This document shows positions 8,237-16,201 of a stretch of 64,000 nt of DNA, piece after piece. The notes under the pieces were generated by a model that was given only the letters and a program-made list of their open reading frames with translations, was not told where the DNA came from and searched no databases. The DNA lies in contig NC_008697.1 in NCBI RefSeq assembly GCF_000015265.1, positions 243,815-307,814 on the forward strand. Reading direction: 5' to 3'. The translations under genes were made by a program, and so were the position numbers. Origin of the DNA: Nocardioides sp. JS614. Its GTDB lineage: Bacteria; Actinomycetota; Actinomycetes; Propionibacteriales; Nocardioidaceae. Each line of letters starts with the position of its first letter. Position 1 is the stretch's first letter.

Positions 8237-9874
8237 GTGGCAACGATTGAGCGCCTCGCAACCGCGCGTGCTGCCGCCGAGGCCGGACGGTGGGAGGAGG
8301 CGCGGGCAGCGTTCGCCGCGGCGGCTGCCGTGGAAGAGTCCGCGGACGCGGTCGACGGACTGGGCCGGGTGTGTTGGTGGCTGGGCGACGTGCGCTCCGC
8401 GATCCGCCACCGGGAGCGTGCCTTCACTCTGCTGCGCCAAGCGGGCCGTGACGACGAGGCGACCATCGCGGCCCTCGACCTGTGCATCTGGTACCTCACG
8501 AACCTCGAGAACGAGGCGGCCGCCGGCGGCTGGCTGGCCCGCGCCGCACGGGCCGCCGAGCACACCACGGACCCGATGGTCCGGGGCTGGCTGGTATTGA
8601 TCGGCGCCTACCTGTGCTCCGACGCCACCGCGCGACGTGCCGGGCTCGAGGAGGCCCTCCGGATTGCGGCCGAGGCCTCTGACGACGGGCTGCACGCGAT
8701 GGCGCTGGCCGACCTGGGTGTGCTCCTCGTGGCTGGCGGCGAGGTGGAGCACGGGATGGCGCTCCTCGACGAGGCGATGGCGACCACCCTGGGTGGCTTC
8801 GGCGGCCGGCTGGAGGTCGTGGTCTGGTCGAGCTGCAACATGCTCGCCGCGTGTAGCCTGGCCCAGGACCTGCGACGCGCGACGCAGTGGTGCCGGGTGG
8901 CCGAGGAATTCACCCAGACTTACGGCTGCCCTTTTCTTCAAGCCAGGTGTCGAGCCCACTACGGCTCGGTCCTGGTCGCCGCCGGCACCTGGGATCTCGC
9001 TGAGCCCGAGCTCCGGCGGGCAATTTCCATGTCGGAGGACGTCGGGCGCCAGCCCCTGCTCGAGGCGAGGACCGCACTTGCCGCCCTCCGGCTCCGGCAG
9101 GGTCGGCTCGGCGAAGCCACCGAACTCGCCGAGGAGCTCGATACGAACTCCCCCGCCGCCGCCCTCGTATCGGCCGAGGTGCGGCTCGCCGCCGGCAGGC
9201 CGGACGAGGCCGCGGCGCTGCTCCGCGCCGCGCTCGGGCTGCTCCATCCCGACGATCCGCAGAGCGACCCGCTCGCGGCCGCCCTGTGTGAGGCGTACCT
9301 GGCCACCGGCGACATTGCGGGTGCCGAGGCGGCGCTGGCGGGCAGCCGGGCCGAGCCGCCGAGGCCCGCACTGCCCCGAGGGAGTGCTCAACGGACCCGC
9401 AGCGCGGGGCTGGTCGCGGCGGCATCGGGCGACGCTGCGACCGCGGTGCGACGGCTGGCCGAGGCGCTCGCCGCCTTCGAGCGGCACGACCTGCCCTTCG
9501 AGGCGGCCCGGACCCGGCTGGATCTGGCCAGGGCCCTCGCCACGCACGATCCCGAAGCCGCCGCGGGCTACGCCACCGAAGCGCTTCGCGCCCTCAGGCG
9601 GCTGGGCGCAGCCGGCGAAACGGCCGCAGCGGCCGCGTTGCTCCGCCAGCTCGGAGTCACCCCCGGGCCGGAGCCCCGGGACCCCGGGGTGCTCACCAGG
9701 CGCGAGCACGACGTGCTCACCCTGCTCGCCGACGGACTCAGCAACCCGGAGATCGCGCAACGCCTATACCTGAGCCGCAAGACCGTGGCGCACCACGTGA
9801 GCAGCATCCTGACCAAGCTTGCCCTCCGCTCCCGCGCCGAGGCCGCCGCCTTCGCCACGCGGACCCGGGGGTGA
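8237..9874 (+). CDS. LuxR-type regulator with TPR-like N-terminus (third paralogue)
   Basis: About 545 aa, clearly related to the cassette regulators at 1390 and 13598: DAVDGLGRVCWWLGDV against DALDGLGRSMWWLGDA. The C-terminal HTH is LTRREHDVLTLLADGLSNPE with VAHHVSSILTKLALRS. GTG 8237 is preferred because the sequence VATIERLATARAAAEAGRW aligns with the paralogue N-terminus; TTG 8216 is an alternative. It is divergent from the methyltransferase (111-bp gap), which it may control. It lacks the SnoaL and secreted-protein genes that follow its relatives, so it belongs to the family but not to the cassette. Confidence 0.84.
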   Translation: MATIERLATARAAAEAGRWEEARAAFAAAAAVEESADAVDGLGRVCWWLGDVRSAIRHRERAFTLLRQAGRDDEATIAALDLCIWYLTNLENEAAAGGWLARAARAAEHTTDPMVRGWLVLIGAYLCSDATARRAGLEEALRIAAEASDDGLHAMALADLGVLLVAGGEVEHGMALLDEAMATTLGGFGGRLEVVVWSSCNMLAACSLAQDLRRATQWCRVAEEFTQTYGCPFLQARCRAHYGSVLVAAGTWDLAEPELRRAISMSEDVGRQPLLEARTALAALRLRQGRLGEATELAEELDTNSPAAALVSAEVRLAAGRPDEAAALLRAALGLLHPDDPQSDPLAAALCEAYLATGDIAGAEAALAGSRAEPPRPALPRGSAQRTRSAGLVAAASGDAATAVRRLAEALAAFERHDLPFEAARTRLDLARALATHDPEAAAGYATEALRALRRLGAAGETAAAAALLRQLGVTPGPEPRDPGVLTRREHDVLTLLADGLSNPEIAQRLYLSRKTVAHHVSSILTKLALRSRAEAAAFATRTRG

Positions 9875-10338
9875 AGTCCTACGGCGCTCACCTTGGAGAT
9901 GGTCACCCTCGCCTGCTCAACGCTTTCGTCCCTCGACCGATGCTGAGACGAGGGCCCCGCTAAGGGGCTCCGACCGTGCCTCGATCTCACCGGCTCGACC
10001 GTGCCCAGCGCGACCGTGGTCGTCCGCTCGAGCGGCGCTTCCTGGTCCCGACCTTCGACTGGGCTCGATGGAGAATGGGGCCCCGCGTGTTGAGATGCCC
10101 ACACGGTCCTGCCCACTGACCGGATGTGCCGGTCGACGAATGCCCTACGGCGACGATCCGGGCGCAGCAGCTGAGGAGCCGAGGCCGTACCGGAAGGGAT
10201 CCGCTTGCGGGAGCAGAGCGCCGAGCGCAGGGCGGCCCCGGGCTTGACAGTCATACGCGGCGGATTGACGCACCGTCTCGAGCGCACCGACCGCGTTGGT
10301 CGAGTGCGTTGCGGCTCCGTGAGTAGCACCATGGATGG
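9875..10338. other. Intergenic region without a recognised gene
   Basis: 464 bp between a LuxR regulator and a small monooxygenase-like gene. Short frames exist on both strands but none shows a credible start, ribosome site or family similarity. No hairpin of note. The plus-strand TTGACA near 10242 has no matching -10 at 16-18 bp. Confidence 0.5.
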
Positions 10339-10746
10339 ATGCAGAATGTCGCAGCCGAGTCCCATCCCATCGTGTACGTGGATACGTCCGAGGTTCGCAG
10401 TGGGCGGTTGGAGGAGCTCAAAGCCGCGATGGACGACTTGACGAAGTTCGTTGAAGCCAACGAGCCACAGTTGCTCGCCTACAACGTGTACTTCAACGAC
10501 GCCGGGAACCGAATGACGGTCATGCACATCAATCCCGATCCAGCTTCGCTCGAGTTCCACATGAACGTCGCCGGACCCAAGTTTCCACCGATCGGCGAGT
10601 TCATCAACATGCTGGCGATCGACGTGTACGGCGATCCGGGAGAGGCGCTCGTCGCCCGCCTGAGAATGAAGGCCGAGATGCTGGGCAGCGGCTCGGTACG
10701 CATCCATGAACTCCATGCCGGGTTCGCTCGCCTCGTAACGTGGTAA
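10339..10746 (+). CDS. Small dimeric alpha-beta-barrel (antibiotic-biosynthesis-monooxygenase-like) protein
   Basis: A 135-aa protein beginning MQNVAAESHPIVYVDTSEVR. The order beta-strand (HPIVYVDTSEV), helix (RLEELKAAMDDLTKFVEA), strand (LLAYNVYFND), strand (RMTVMHINPD), helix (SLEFHMNVAG) fits one ferredoxin-like ABM half followed by a helical tail. Such proteins are heme-independent monooxygenases or only ligand binders. ATG at 10339 begins about 8 residues before the first strand; the ribosome site is weak. Single gene, no operon partner. Confidence 0.65.
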   Translation: MQNVAAESHPIVYVDTSEVRSGRLEELKAAMDDLTKFVEANEPQLLAYNVYFNDAGNRMTVMHINPDPASLEFHMNVAGPKFPPIGEFINMLAIDVYGDPGEALVARLRMKAEMLGSGSVRIHELHAGFARLVTW

Positions 10747-10893
10747 GCCAGAGAGTGCAGGAACCGGCTCAACGCGCCAGCGCTCGCGTGGCGGTATGAC
10801 ACTGTCGCTGTCGCGGCGGATAGACGCGCCCGGACCGCGGCGACCATTGCTAGTCTGCTGGAGTCCGTGCAGGAGAACGAGGAGGTGGTACCC

Positions 10894-10944
10894 GTGAACG
10901 TATCGACGTGGGTGCTCTTCCTTGGGGCCACGGTCGGGCGATAG
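10894..10944 (+). pseudogene. Possible N-terminal remnant of a LysE/RhtB exporter
   Basis: A GTG with a good ribosome site (AGGAGG about 10880-10885) opens a 16-codon frame, MNVSTWVLFLGATVGR, then TAG. The hydrophobic start resembles the first membrane helix of LysE/RhtB exporters. The rest of such a gene is absent and the next gene begins 46 bp later. It may instead be a leader peptide of the hydrolase gene at 10991. Confidence 0.3.
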
Positions 10945-10990
10945 GTCGTCCGGGAGCGCCGTTCAACGCGCACTCCCGAAAGGCACGACC

Positions 10991-11713
10991 ATGCACTTCA
11001 CTTCCGAACAGCGCCTCGACGACGACAGCCTGGAACGCGAATTCATTCTCGGCGAGATCCCCGGCATCCTGTGGACGCCCACCTCCGCTCCAGCGCCGCT
11101 GATCCTGCTCGGCCACCCCGGCGGACTGCGCAAGATGTACCCGCGGCTTGCGGGGCGGGCCCGGCACTCCATGGCGAACGGCTTCTCCGCGGCCACCATC
11201 GAGCTCCCCGGGAGCGGTGACCGGCCCCGATCGGCCGACGCCGAGCGGGCCCGCGCCGATCTGCACCGGGCGCTGGCGGCCGGAAAGCCGGTCGACGAGA
11301 TCGTCGACCGGCTGGTCCTCCCGCTGGTCGAACAGGCAGTCCCGGAATGGCAGGCCACACTGGACGCACTCCTCGCACTGCCAGAGATCAGCGGGCCGGT
11401 CGGGTACTCGGGCGGGGTGATCGCCATCGGTATCCGGCTGGCGCTGGTCGAACCGCGCATTGTGGCCGCTGGTCTCTTCGCCGGGAGCTTCGTGCCCCGC
11501 GCCATGTTCGACGAGGCCCGCCAGGTCACGATTCCGCTTCACGTCCTGCTGCAGTGGGACGACGAAGGAAACGACCGGCAGATGGCACTGGACCTGTTCG
11601 ACGCCTTCGGCTCCGAGGAGAAGTCGCTGAACGCCAACATGGGCGGGCACACCGGCGTCCCGCAGTTCGCGGGAGAGGGGCCCGACGGGTTCTTCGTCCG
11701 GCACCTGCGCTAG
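10991..11713 (+). CDS. Alpha/beta hydrolase (dienelactone-hydrolase-like)
   Basis: A 240-aa protein: LILLGHPGGLRKMYPRLAGR (oxyanion region), nucleophile elbow GYSGG in ISGPVGYSGGVIAIG, acid in LLQWDDEGND, and histidine in MGGHTGVPQF. ATG 10991 follows GAAAGG at good spacing. The frame extends upstream but overlaps the LysE-like remnant. Function beyond hydrolase is not assignable. Confidence 0.8.
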   Translation: MHFTSEQRLDDDSLEREFILGEIPGILWTPTSAPAPLILLGHPGGLRKMYPRLAGRARHSMANGFSAATIELPGSGDRPRSADAERARADLHRALAAGKPVDEIVDRLVLPLVEQAVPEWQATLDALLALPEISGPVGYSGGVIAIGIRLALVEPRIVAAGLFAGSFVPRAMFDEARQVTIPLHVLLQWDDEGNDRQMALDLFDAFGSEEKSLNANMGGHTGVPQFAGEGPDGFFVRHLR

Positions 11714-11803
11714 CCGGCCCCGAGACCCGATGCAGGCGCCCCTCAGGCGGCGTTAAGACGCTGACACGCGCGCGAACCGTGTGTCCTTGCCAGCGCGGAC
11801 GAA

Positions 11804-12022
11804 TCAGTTCCTCCCAACCCGCTGGTAGGCAGCTTTCCGAGTGGTCTTCAGCGTCGCGCCGATGATCGCCCAGGAGTCGCCTACGTCGCGTGCCGCTGCG
11901 ACGGCGGTCCAGAGCACGACATCCTCGCCCTCGTTGAAGGTGCCGATCGGCACCAACGTTCCCTCCTCGTCGCAGCCGGGCCTGGTAGTACTCTCCGCCC
12001 GTGGTTGTGTTCTGTGAGTCAC
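11804..12022 (-). CDS. Small helix-turn-helix protein
   Basis: A 72-aa protein whose last 30 residues, RDVGDSWAIIGATLKTTRKA followed by AYQRVGRN, match the short HTH common in actinobacterial small DNA-binding proteins (SWA-IGA-L--T--AA--R). The central LVPIGTFNEGEDVVLWTAVA forms the first helix. GTG start at 12022 is provisional; a downstream start would leave only the HTH. It is probably a transcriptional regulator of unknown target. Confidence 0.55.
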   Translation of the reverse strand: MTHRTQPRAESTTRPGCDEEGTLVPIGTFNEGEDVVLWTAVAAARDVGDSWAIIGATLKTTRKAAYQRVGRN

Positions 12023-12260
12023 GCTGTGCTCACATGGGCATCGTTTCGTGTAGTCCGGGCAGCACTTCGGGGTGGGTAGGCACGAAGGCAGTGAAGGCGA
12101 GCTCTACGCCGAGGGAGCGCGTCCGGTGGCATTGGGGGTACGCCATCCGGCTGGCGCCTTGATCTCGACGCCGACCGTCCGCGTCTCGACGAGTCCGAGT
12201 CGTGGACAGACGCGCGGACCGATGGCTGCGACCAGTCTGACCGGTGGACCATCTGGAGGT

Positions 12261-12719
12261 ATGGACTATCGACACCACCTGCGCGCCGTTGTCGCGGCCA
12301 GCGCGGCTCCGTACGGCTACACCCTGACGCTGTGGACCGCCGGCGCGGTCGCCAGCCATGCCGAGGGATTGCCATCGGCTCTGGATGCACTGCTCCTCCT
12401 GACCGGCGCGGTGACAGCTTTCGGCGTCGTGGGTGGCTACGCGTTTGGAGGTATCAACGGGGTCCTGGCTCCGGGCACTCAGGGGGAGATCCGGGTGTGG
12501 GGTGGGGTGCACCTGCCCTCGGTCGGGTCCAGCATCCTGCTGGTCAGTCTGATCACCGAGACCTTGCATGGGATCTGGGTCTGGCCGGTCGTCGGGTTCG
12601 TCGCGACCTCGACGTACCTGCTGGTGATCGGTGTGCAGTTCTGGATGGCCACTCATCGTGGTCATGTCCCCGAGCCGGTGGACGTCGAGGGCTTCGCCGA
12701 TGGGCCGGAGACCTCCTAG
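12261..12719 (+). CDS. Four-helix membrane protein of unknown function
   Basis: A 152-aa protein with four hydrophobic segments (around AVVAASAAPYGYTLTLWTAG, ALLLLTGAVTAFGVVGGYAF, VGSSILLVSLITETLHGIWV and VVGFVATSTYLLVIGVQFW) and an acidic C-terminal tail. ATG 12261 is directly preceded by CTGGAGGT; upstream in-frame codons are not membrane-like. It converges on the small secreted-protein gene across a bidirectional terminator. No family recognised. Confidence 0.7.
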   Translation: MDYRHHLRAVVAASAAPYGYTLTLWTAGAVASHAEGLPSALDALLLLTGAVTAFGVVGGYAFGGINGVLAPGTQGEIRVWGGVHLPSVGSSILLVSLITETLHGIWVWPVVGFVATSTYLLVIGVQFWMATHRGHVPEPVDVEGFADGPETS

Positions 12720-12773
12720 CGCGCAACCAACGCCTCGACGAACCTGCGCACGGCGGAACGTTTGAGCGCGGCA

Positions 12774-12809
12774 AGTCCGGTCGGCCCTCGAGAAGGGACC
12801 GACCGGACT
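12774..12809. terminator. Bidirectional hairpin terminator
   Basis: AGTCCGGTCGG (12774-12784) pairs with CCGACCGGACT (12799-12809), and the loop contains a further CCC/GGG pairing. The hairpin sits between the convergent membrane-protein gene and cassette copy 2, 2 bp past the secreted-protein stop. Confidence 0.8.
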
Positions 12810-12811
12810 GT

Positions 12812-13090
12812 CTAGAGGTCGGCCGGGCAGTTCGCGTTGTCCTGGTGCGCTGAGTACGACGCAAGGTCACCGAAGCTGTCGAACCCGAACTCCGCGAGCA
12901 CCTCAGGGTGCGAGGCGAGATACGCGATCAGGTCCCGACCCCATGCGCTTCCGAAGACCTCGTGCTCTGCCTGAACCGACTGCGCGACACAGCTGGACGC
13001 GGACGCAGACGCTGCAGTGGGCGTGATGAGGACTGCCCACGTGAGGCCGGCTGTCAGTGAGAGTGCGAGGGCCCTGACTCTGGTGGTCAT
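12812..13090 (-). CDS. Small secreted two-cysteine protein (copy 2)
   Basis: A 92-aa paralogue of the protein at 3600-3875. The signal peptide is MTTRVRALALSLTAGLTWAV plus an Ala/Ser-rich cleavage region. The mature part keeps SSCVAQSVQAEHE, AWGRDLIAYLASHPEVLAEFG and the final NCPADL, hence the same two cysteines. The conserved ATG (13090) is used; an in-frame GTG at 13099 is the equivalent of the unconserved ATG in copy 1. It is last in the inverted three-gene cassette. Confidence 0.75.
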   Translation of the reverse strand: MTTRVRALALSLTAGLTWAVLITPTAASASASSCVAQSVQAEHEVFGSAWGRDLIAYLASHPEVLAEFGFDSFGDLASYSAHQDNANCPADL

Positions 13091-13106
13091 CTTCTCCACC
13101 TCCCCG

Positions 13107-13520
13107 TCACGCCGGCGCCGCGGTGGGGAGCGCGCCGATCTGGGACATGATCGTGAACAGGTCGCAGTACTGCGTGACCTCCGCGATCTTCCCGTCGCGC
13201 ACCCGAAGCAGGTCCCAGGCGGCGAACTTGACCTTGCGCCCGCTCGCCGGTACGCCCGCGAAATCGCCCTGCTGGGTGCCCGTGTAGGTGATCCACACGC
13301 TGACCAGGTCGTCCTCCTGCACCATGTTCCGCACGTCGGCGGTGAGGTCGGGGAATGGCGCCAGGAAGCTGGCCAGGGAGCTCTTGAGCTCGGCCAGGTC
13401 CGTTCCTGCGCCGGCGTGACCCTTCAGGTCGGGCGAGCAGATCTCGTCCAGCCGTTCCGGCGATCCGGCGTTGATGATCTCGTAGAAGCGGTGTACGACT
13501 TCCTTCTCGGTTGTCTCCAT
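13107..13520 (-). CDS. SnoaL-like / ketosteroid-isomerase-fold protein (copy 2)
   Basis: 137 aa, same length as copy 1 and highly similar: METTEKEVVHRFYEIINAGS, ADVRNMVQEDDLVSVWITYT, then WDLLRVRDGKIAEVTQYCD. ATG 13520 follows GAGGAGG as in copy 1. It lies 77 bp after the LuxR stop and 16 bp before the secreted-protein ATG. Differences cluster in the first half. Confidence 0.85.
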   Translation of the reverse strand: METTEKEVVHRFYEIINAGSPERLDEICSPDLKGHAGAGTDLAELKSSLASFLAPFPDLTADVRNMVQEDDLVSVWITYTGTQQGDFAGVPASGRKVKFAAWDLLRVRDGKIAEVTQYCDLFTIMSQIGALPTAAPA

Positions 13521-13597
13521 GAGGTCCTCCTCGGGACGAAGTTGGGTGATGCCTCGACATTCCACCTTCCGAGCCGGTCGAGCATGGGGAGCGCTCC

Positions 13598-15301
13598 CTA
13601 TTTCGCTGCCTGGGTTGCCGAGGGCCCGGGTGCGGCGGGATGGAGCAGCGCGTACGCCGTCGCCTCGGTGCGGCTGCGGACACCGAGCTTGGTCAGGATG
13701 TTGCTCACGTGGTGTCCCGCGGTCTTGACGCTGATGAAGAGCCGCTCGGCGATCTCGGCGTTGGAGAGTCCCTCGACGACCAGGCTCAGCACCTCCTGTT
13801 CCCGGCGGCTCAGGACAACACCGTCCCTGGGGCCCGTGCGGCCCTTGATCCCCAATCCGCGCAGAAAGGAAGCAGCCTGGTCGGCCTCCGACGTCGCTCC
13901 CATCCGGTCGAACGCCTGCAGGGCGCTCCTGGCCTCGGTCACGGCCACACCCCGGTCGCGGTCCGCCAGCGACCTCGCCAGCGCCATCCGGGCGCGGCAG
14001 GCCGCCAACGGGGCTCCGCACTCCGCGAATGCCCGCGCGGCCGCCCGCAGCCGCGCGGATGCGTCGAAGTCACCTTCTGCCAGCAGGACCTTGCCCGCGG
14101 CGAAATCCGCCTGCGCCTTGTGGAGCGTCGTACCCGTGGCCACCGCCACCTCGGCAAGCTCTCCAGCGGTGACCGCGGCGAGGGTCAGGTCAGATACCGC
14201 GAGTGCGGCGTCGACCAGCTGCGCCCGCAGTGGCAGGGACACGACCGTCGCGGCCCTGAGGCCCTCGAGTGCCGCGACAAGTCCGGCCACCGCCCGATTG
14301 GGTCGACCCTGCACCAGGTCCAGAGCCGCCGCCACCAACGCGCACTCCCACTCCGACTCGAATCCGACCAGCAGCGCCTCCGCCTCCTCGAGCCGGCCCT
14401 GGAGCACCCGCAGCTCGGCCAGCCTCGCGACCGGGTGGAGGCACCGCGGCCGGCACCCGGTCGTGGCCAGCTGGGTCACCGCGTCGGCAAGTTCTCGCTC
14501 GGCCACGTCCAGGCGTCCGGTGACCAGGTAGACCCCTCCGCAGCAGCTGGTGCAGAAGGCGGAGATCAGGTCCGGGCCCGACGTGGTCTCCAACGGGAGC
14601 AACGGGCCGAACGCGTACGCCGATCGGAACTCGGCCAGCTGCTGGGCCCATGGCTCCACCATCCCTGGGTCGCCGAGCCAGCCCGAGACCTCCAGCAGCG
14701 TGCACAGCGCCTCGCCGACGTACGCGACGTCGTGGCCCTCGCCCGAGACGGCCGCGGTCATCGCCTGCTGCAGGTCCGACCAACCCGCAGCGACTGCGCC
14801 GGTGCCGACCCGGCAGGCGCCCAGGCGGGCCAGGGCGACGATCTCGAGGTCTACATCACGGTGCTTGCGCGCGACGACCACCGCGCGCTCGGCGTGGGCG
14901 ATCGCAAGATTCAGCGCGGCGGCCTCGGATTCCACCAGGGCCATCCATCCTTCGAGGCTGCCCGGGTCTGCGAGATCGGCGACCAGGGAGCGGCTCCGGG
15001 CAACCCAGCCCTCGGCCATCGCCGTGCGGTGGAAAAGGCCGGCGTACTGTCGGGCGAGCCAGATGCCGACGGCGGCCGCTTCGTGGTCACGGCCCTCGCG
15101 ACGCAGCAGGGCGAAAGCCCGCGACCGCACATCCAGTGCACCCGGAGCGTCGCCCAGCCACCACAGGCTGCGGCCGAGGCCGTCCAATGCGTCCGCGGAT
15201 CCCTGATCGTTCCAGGCGGTCTCAAAGGCCGCCTTCGCTGCCACCCAGTCCCCGCGAGCCAGCGACGACCGCCCCACGGCGAGTGGACCGTTGTCGTCCA
15301 T
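13598..15301 (-). CDS. LuxR-type transcriptional regulator with TPR-like N-terminus (cassette copy 2)
   Basis: 567 aa, same length as copy 1. The HTH (LSRREQEVLSLVVEGLSNAE, SVKTAGHHVSNILTKLGVRS) is almost identical. Divergence is uneven: the central TPR-like part (about residues 130-340) is nearly identical in DNA, whereas the first 60 residues and the region around 370-430 differ much more (SDLTLAAVTAGELAEVAVAT against GDRSLAERTSGELANVAAAT). That mosaic points to gene conversion after duplication. Start MDDNGPL at 15301. Confidence 0.88.
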   Translation of the reverse strand: MDDNGPLAVGRSSLARGDWVAAKAAFETAWNDQGSADALDGLGRSLWWLGDAPGALDVRSRAFALLRREGRDHEAAAVGIWLARQYAGLFHRTAMAEGWVARSRSLVADLADPGSLEGWMALVESEAAALNLAIAHAERAVVVARKHRDVDLEIVALARLGACRVGTGAVAAGWSDLQQAMTAAVSGEGHDVAYVGEALCTLLEVSGWLGDPGMVEPWAQQLAEFRSAYAFGPLLPLETTSGPDLISAFCTSCCGGVYLVTGRLDVAERELADAVTQLATTGCRPRCLHPVARLAELRVLQGRLEEAEALLVGFESEWECALVAAALDLVQGRPNRAVAGLVAALEGLRAATVVSLPLRAQLVDAALAVSDLTLAAVTAGELAEVAVATGTTLHKAQADFAAGKVLLAEGDFDASARLRAAARAFAECGAPLAACRARMALARSLADRDRGVAVTEARSALQAFDRMGATSEADQAASFLRGLGIKGRTGPRDGVVLSRREQEVLSLVVEGLSNAEIAERLFISVKTAGHHVSNILTKLGVRSRTEATAYALLHPAAPGPSATQAAK

Positions 15302-15765
15302 GTTCCGATGATGAACCCCCACACGACATGTTTCCTAGCTTCCCGGCACCAGCCGCGGCAGACGGGCTCTTCACGCAGAGACCATCGAGACCGCCCCGGG
15401 GCTAGCCCATTCTGGGCGGTAGGCAGCAGGTCTCGGTTCGCCTGCGCCGGAACCATCCCGTATGACGAACCCCTTCCGGGATCACCAAGCGCCGGCGGGG
15501 AACCTTTCCCGGATCGGCGTCTGAGCGCAAGCCTCGCAAAGTACAGAGCGTGCACTCGGTAGCGCTCGGACAGCATGAGCAGTCGGAACCGCGGGCGGGC
15601 GGAGAGACGCGCTTTCTGTCGAGCGCAGCCAGCCATCATGCCTGGGAGTGTTTGGCGCGGGAGTCTCTGGCTGCGCCAGCAGTCTCCGGGTCGTGTTCCT
15701 CGGCCGTCATCGGGCGAGCCTCTCAGCGATCCGGCGCAGCCCGGCTGCCGCACGGCCGTCGCTGG
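15302..15765. other. Upstream region of cassette copy 2; otherwise no gene seen
   Basis: 464 bp. The left 110 bp hold the conserved promoter-proximal motifs of the LuxR cassette. The remainder, up to the end of the SRPBCC gene, contains no frame with a ribosome site or family similarity and no clear hairpin. Confidence 0.5.
15361..15408 (-). promoter_or_regulatory. Conserved upstream element of LuxR cassette, copy 2
   Basis: GGGCTAGCCC at 15399-15408 and, on the minus strand, CTCTGCGTGAAGAGC (15380-15366) reproduce the pair found upstream of copy 1. The palindrome lies 97 bp from the ATG (94 in copy 1). Confidence 0.45.
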
Positions 15766-16191
15766 TCAGGCTCCTGAGTCTGAGGCGGCCTCTGCCGCAA
15801 GTGCCGCCAGTTGCGCGAGAGACTGTCTGATCACGGTCTTCTGGGTGGCGAGTCGGTGCGCCTCTTCGGGCGGGATGTCGACCTCGACACGGATCCGGGT
15901 GTCGCCGCTGGCGAGAGGCTCGAGCAGCCACCGGAAGTGCAGGTCGGACACGAGGCAGGAGACCACCACCCGACGATTGTCGCGGCTGGTCTCCAGAAGC
16001 TGCGGCATCGGGTAGTCCGGATAGCCGCTCGGGTAGTAGGTGAAGCGGGCGGCATGTCCCTCGTCGCCGGGTTCCGGCTCCACTGTCTCGATTCCGGCCC
16101 ACCACTCGGGGAACCGTGCCGGGTCGTAGAGAAGCTTCCAGACCTCCTCGACCTGGGCGTTGCTGACGGCGCTGTCCTCGAATCTGGGCAC
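15766..16191 (-). CDS. SRPBCC-fold (polyketide-cyclase/START-like) protein
   Basis: A 141-aa protein of the SRPBCC superfamily: an N-terminal strand plus VEEVWKLLYDPARFPEWWAG, a GDEGHAARFTYYPSG loop, LLEPLASGDTRIRVEVDI, and a long C-terminal helix (TQKTVIRQSLAQLAALAAEA). It starts 10 bp after the stop of the large SARP-ATPase on the same strand, so it is very likely its operon partner. Such proteins bind hydrophobic small molecules or act as cyclases. A role as ligand-binding partner of the regulator is possible but speculative. Confidence 0.8.
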   Translation of the reverse strand: MPRFEDSAVSNAQVEEVWKLLYDPARFPEWWAGIETVEPEPGDEGHAARFTYYPSGYPDYPMPQLLETSRDNRRVVVSCLVSDLHFRWLLEPLASGDTRIRVEVDIPPEEAHRLATQKTVIRQSLAQLAALAAEAASDSGA

Positions 16192-16201
16192 GGTCTCCTC
16201 C

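Noticed and set aside
9875..10338. Gene remnant in the gap after the third LuxR regulator
   Set aside because: Several short frames checked on both strands; none shows a recognisable motif or a start signal.
13640..15562. 640-codon plus-strand frame opposite cassette copy 2 regulator
   Set aside because: The same antisense artefact as in copy 1; it resembles that frame only because the underlying genes are duplicates.
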